6,537 nucleotides of DNA, taken from positions 1 to 6,537 of the forward strand of contig JAAZFW010000280.1 in NCBI GenBank assembly GCA_012511525.1. Reading direction: 5' to 3'. The stretch is from Clostridiaceae bacterium. Lineage in GTDB: Bacteria > Bacillota > Clostridia > Saccharofermentanales > UBA5734. Below the pieces are notes generated by a model. That model did not search any database, was not told where the DNA came from, and was given only the letters and a program-made list of their open reading frames with translations. Below are positions 5,930 through 6,537 of this stretch, piece by piece. Each line of letters starts with the position of its first letter. Positions within the stretch are counted from its first letter, which is position 1. Made by a program: the position numbers and the translations under genes.

Positions 5930-5941
5930 GAACAATCGTTC
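5930..5941. promoter_or_regulatory. LexA (SOS) box of recA, Gram-positive type
   Basis: GAACGATTGTTC on the minus strand is a perfect GAAC-N4-GTTC dyad, the core of the LexA/DinR site in Bacillota and Actinobacteria, unlike the CTGT-N8-ACAG site of Gammaproteobacteria. It lies about 10 bases downstream of the -10 element, covering roughly +5 to +16, and 16 bases before the recA ATG. Bound LexA there would block initiation or early elongation. It predicts a lexA gene elsewhere in the genome. Confidence 0.88.
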
Positions 5942-5951
5942 CTTTATGCCT

Positions 5952-5980
5952 ATTATAGCTGTCGCGGCCGTCTCCGTCAA
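5952..5980 (-). promoter_or_regulatory. recA promoter, sigma-A type
   Basis: -35 TTGACG (5975-5980) and -10 TATAAT (5952-5957) with the ideal 17-base spacer: five of six and six of six matches to consensus. The start site is expected near 5945, giving a leader of about 30 bases that holds the LexA box and the GGAGGT ribosome binding site. It probably drives recA-recX-rimO-pgsA together, as no other promoter is evident before 2281. Confidence 0.9.
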
Positions 5981-6003
5981 GGCTAACGTACCGCCAAAAA
6001 TAG

Positions 6004-6537
6004 TCAAACGGTTCGCCTGATGAAACGGCCGGCCGCCTGTTTGATTTTTTCCAGGGCCGAACGGGCTTCGATCATGCGCAGATACCAGGCAACGGCCAGG
6101 TAGGCGCCGAGGCCGGCCAGGGCGCGCAGGCCATACCAGGCCAGCTGCCAGAACTTGGCAGACGGCTGCCAGGGCAGTTTGTCCAAAAGCAGGACGGCTG
6201 CCAGCAAAAAAGCGGTGCAGAGGCAGCAGCGGACGATAAACGGCCAGATCCTGCGGGGCGCAGCCCGTCGGAAGCGCTTGCCGTAGAGGGTGTACAGGAG
6301 GACGGCGCTGACCGTGCTGGTCAACGCGTAGGCCAGCGACAGGCTGCTGACGCCAAGTTTTGTCCAGCGTGTCAGAACCAGGCAGAACAAGGCGTTCAGA
6401 ATCAGGGACAGGATACCGTTTAAAAGCGCGATCCGGGTCACTTTACGGGCGTAAAAGGCCTGGTTCGTGATAAAGACAAACGTCTGGGCGACCATAGCCA
6501 GGCAGTACCAGCGCAAGATGGAAGCCGTCACCTGGAC
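6004..6537 (-). CDS. murJ: Lipid II flippase MurJ (MviN family), C-terminal part (cut by window edge)
   Basis: Multi-pass membrane protein of the MOP superfamily that flips the peptidoglycan precursor lipid II across the cytoplasmic membrane. Only the last 177 residues are in the window, against a family length of about 500; the reading frame is open to the edge. Seen: a family-like segment LRWYCLAMVAQTFVFITNQAFYARKVTRIALLNGILSL followed by LILNALFCLVL, with hydrophobic helices near 12-30, 36-56, 62-85, 98-118 and 128-153. It ends in a basic, amphipathic cytoplasmic tail (ALEKIKQAAGRFIRRTV). The motif of a short polar N-Q-A-F-Y-A turn between two helices, with K/R-x-T-R after it, is characteristic of MviN/MurJ. 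A related MOP-family polysaccharide flippase (Wzx type) is the main alternative, because the N-terminal half is not visible. It ends 91 bases before recA with no clear terminator. Confidence 0.82.
   Translation of the reverse strand, partial: VQVTASILRWYCLAMVAQTFVFITNQAFYARKVTRIALLNGILSLILNALFCLVLTRWTKLGVSSLSLAYALTSTVSAVLLYTLYGKRFRRAAPRRIWPFIVRCCLCTAFLLAAVLLLDKLPWQPSAKFWQLAWYGLRALAGLGAYLAVAWYLRMIEARSALEKIKQAAGRFIRRTV

Noticed and set aside
5996..6000. T-run after murJ on the minus strand as an intrinsic terminator
   Set aside because: No stable GC-rich stem precedes it; only short 4-bp pairings can be drawn.
6005..6015. CGAACCGTTTG near the end of murJ as a second LexA box
   Set aside because: The half-site spacing is wrong for GAAC-N4-GTTC and it lies upstream of the promoter inside the murJ stop region.
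1..6537. Mobile elements, CRISPR arrays, tRNA or rRNA genes, phage or defence genes
   Set aside because: None seen: no spaced direct repeats, no transposase or integrase motifs, and nearly all of the window is accounted for by conserved core genes.

Overview
The window is a compact, chromosomal, housekeeping region of a moderately high-GC bacterium, and every supported gene lies on the minus strand. Reading in the direction of transcription (right to left) the order is murJ/mviN (3' part only), recA, recX, rimO, pgsA, acpP, rnc, smc (5' part only). The acpP-rnc-smc block, the strong AGGAGG-type ribosome binding sites and a GAAC-N4-GTTC type LexA box in front of recA all point to Bacillota, most likely a GC-rich clostridial lineage. 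I cannot name genus or species from the sequence alone.

Region 6537-4305 holds the end of a lipid II flippase (MurJ), then a 90-base gap carrying a near-consensus sigma-A promoter and a Gram-positive type SOS box, then recA and recX, which overlap. Region 4304-2281 holds rimO (ribosomal protein S12 methylthiotransferase) and pgsA (phosphatidylglycerophosphate synthase). These are joined by a 4-base stop/start overlap and follow recX closely, with no intervening promoter or U-tailed terminator. The simplest reading is one recA-recX-rimO-pgsA transcription unit under LexA control.

Region 2280-2134 is the only sizeable non-coding stretch (147 bases) and is clearly AT-rich compared with its surroundings. 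It holds two possible promoters for acpP offset by 11 bp, a perfect TTGAT-N-ATCAA palindrome inside them, and repeated GGGAAAT/ATTTCCC motifs. Region 2133-1 holds acpP (acyl carrier protein), a strong intrinsic terminator directly after it, rnc (RNase III) and the first 358 codons of smc (chromosome condensation ATPase). rnc and smc have no promoter of their own that I can see, so they are probably transcribed by read-through of the acpP terminator. This would allow abundant ACP and low RNase III/SMC from one promoter.

I found no mobile element, CRISPR array, tRNA, rRNA or unknown protein family. The points of interest are regulatory and architectural: the SOS-linked rimO-pgsA, the unusual gene order around recA, the acpP promoter/operator region, and the terminator between acpP and rnc. 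An undescribed system is not evident.
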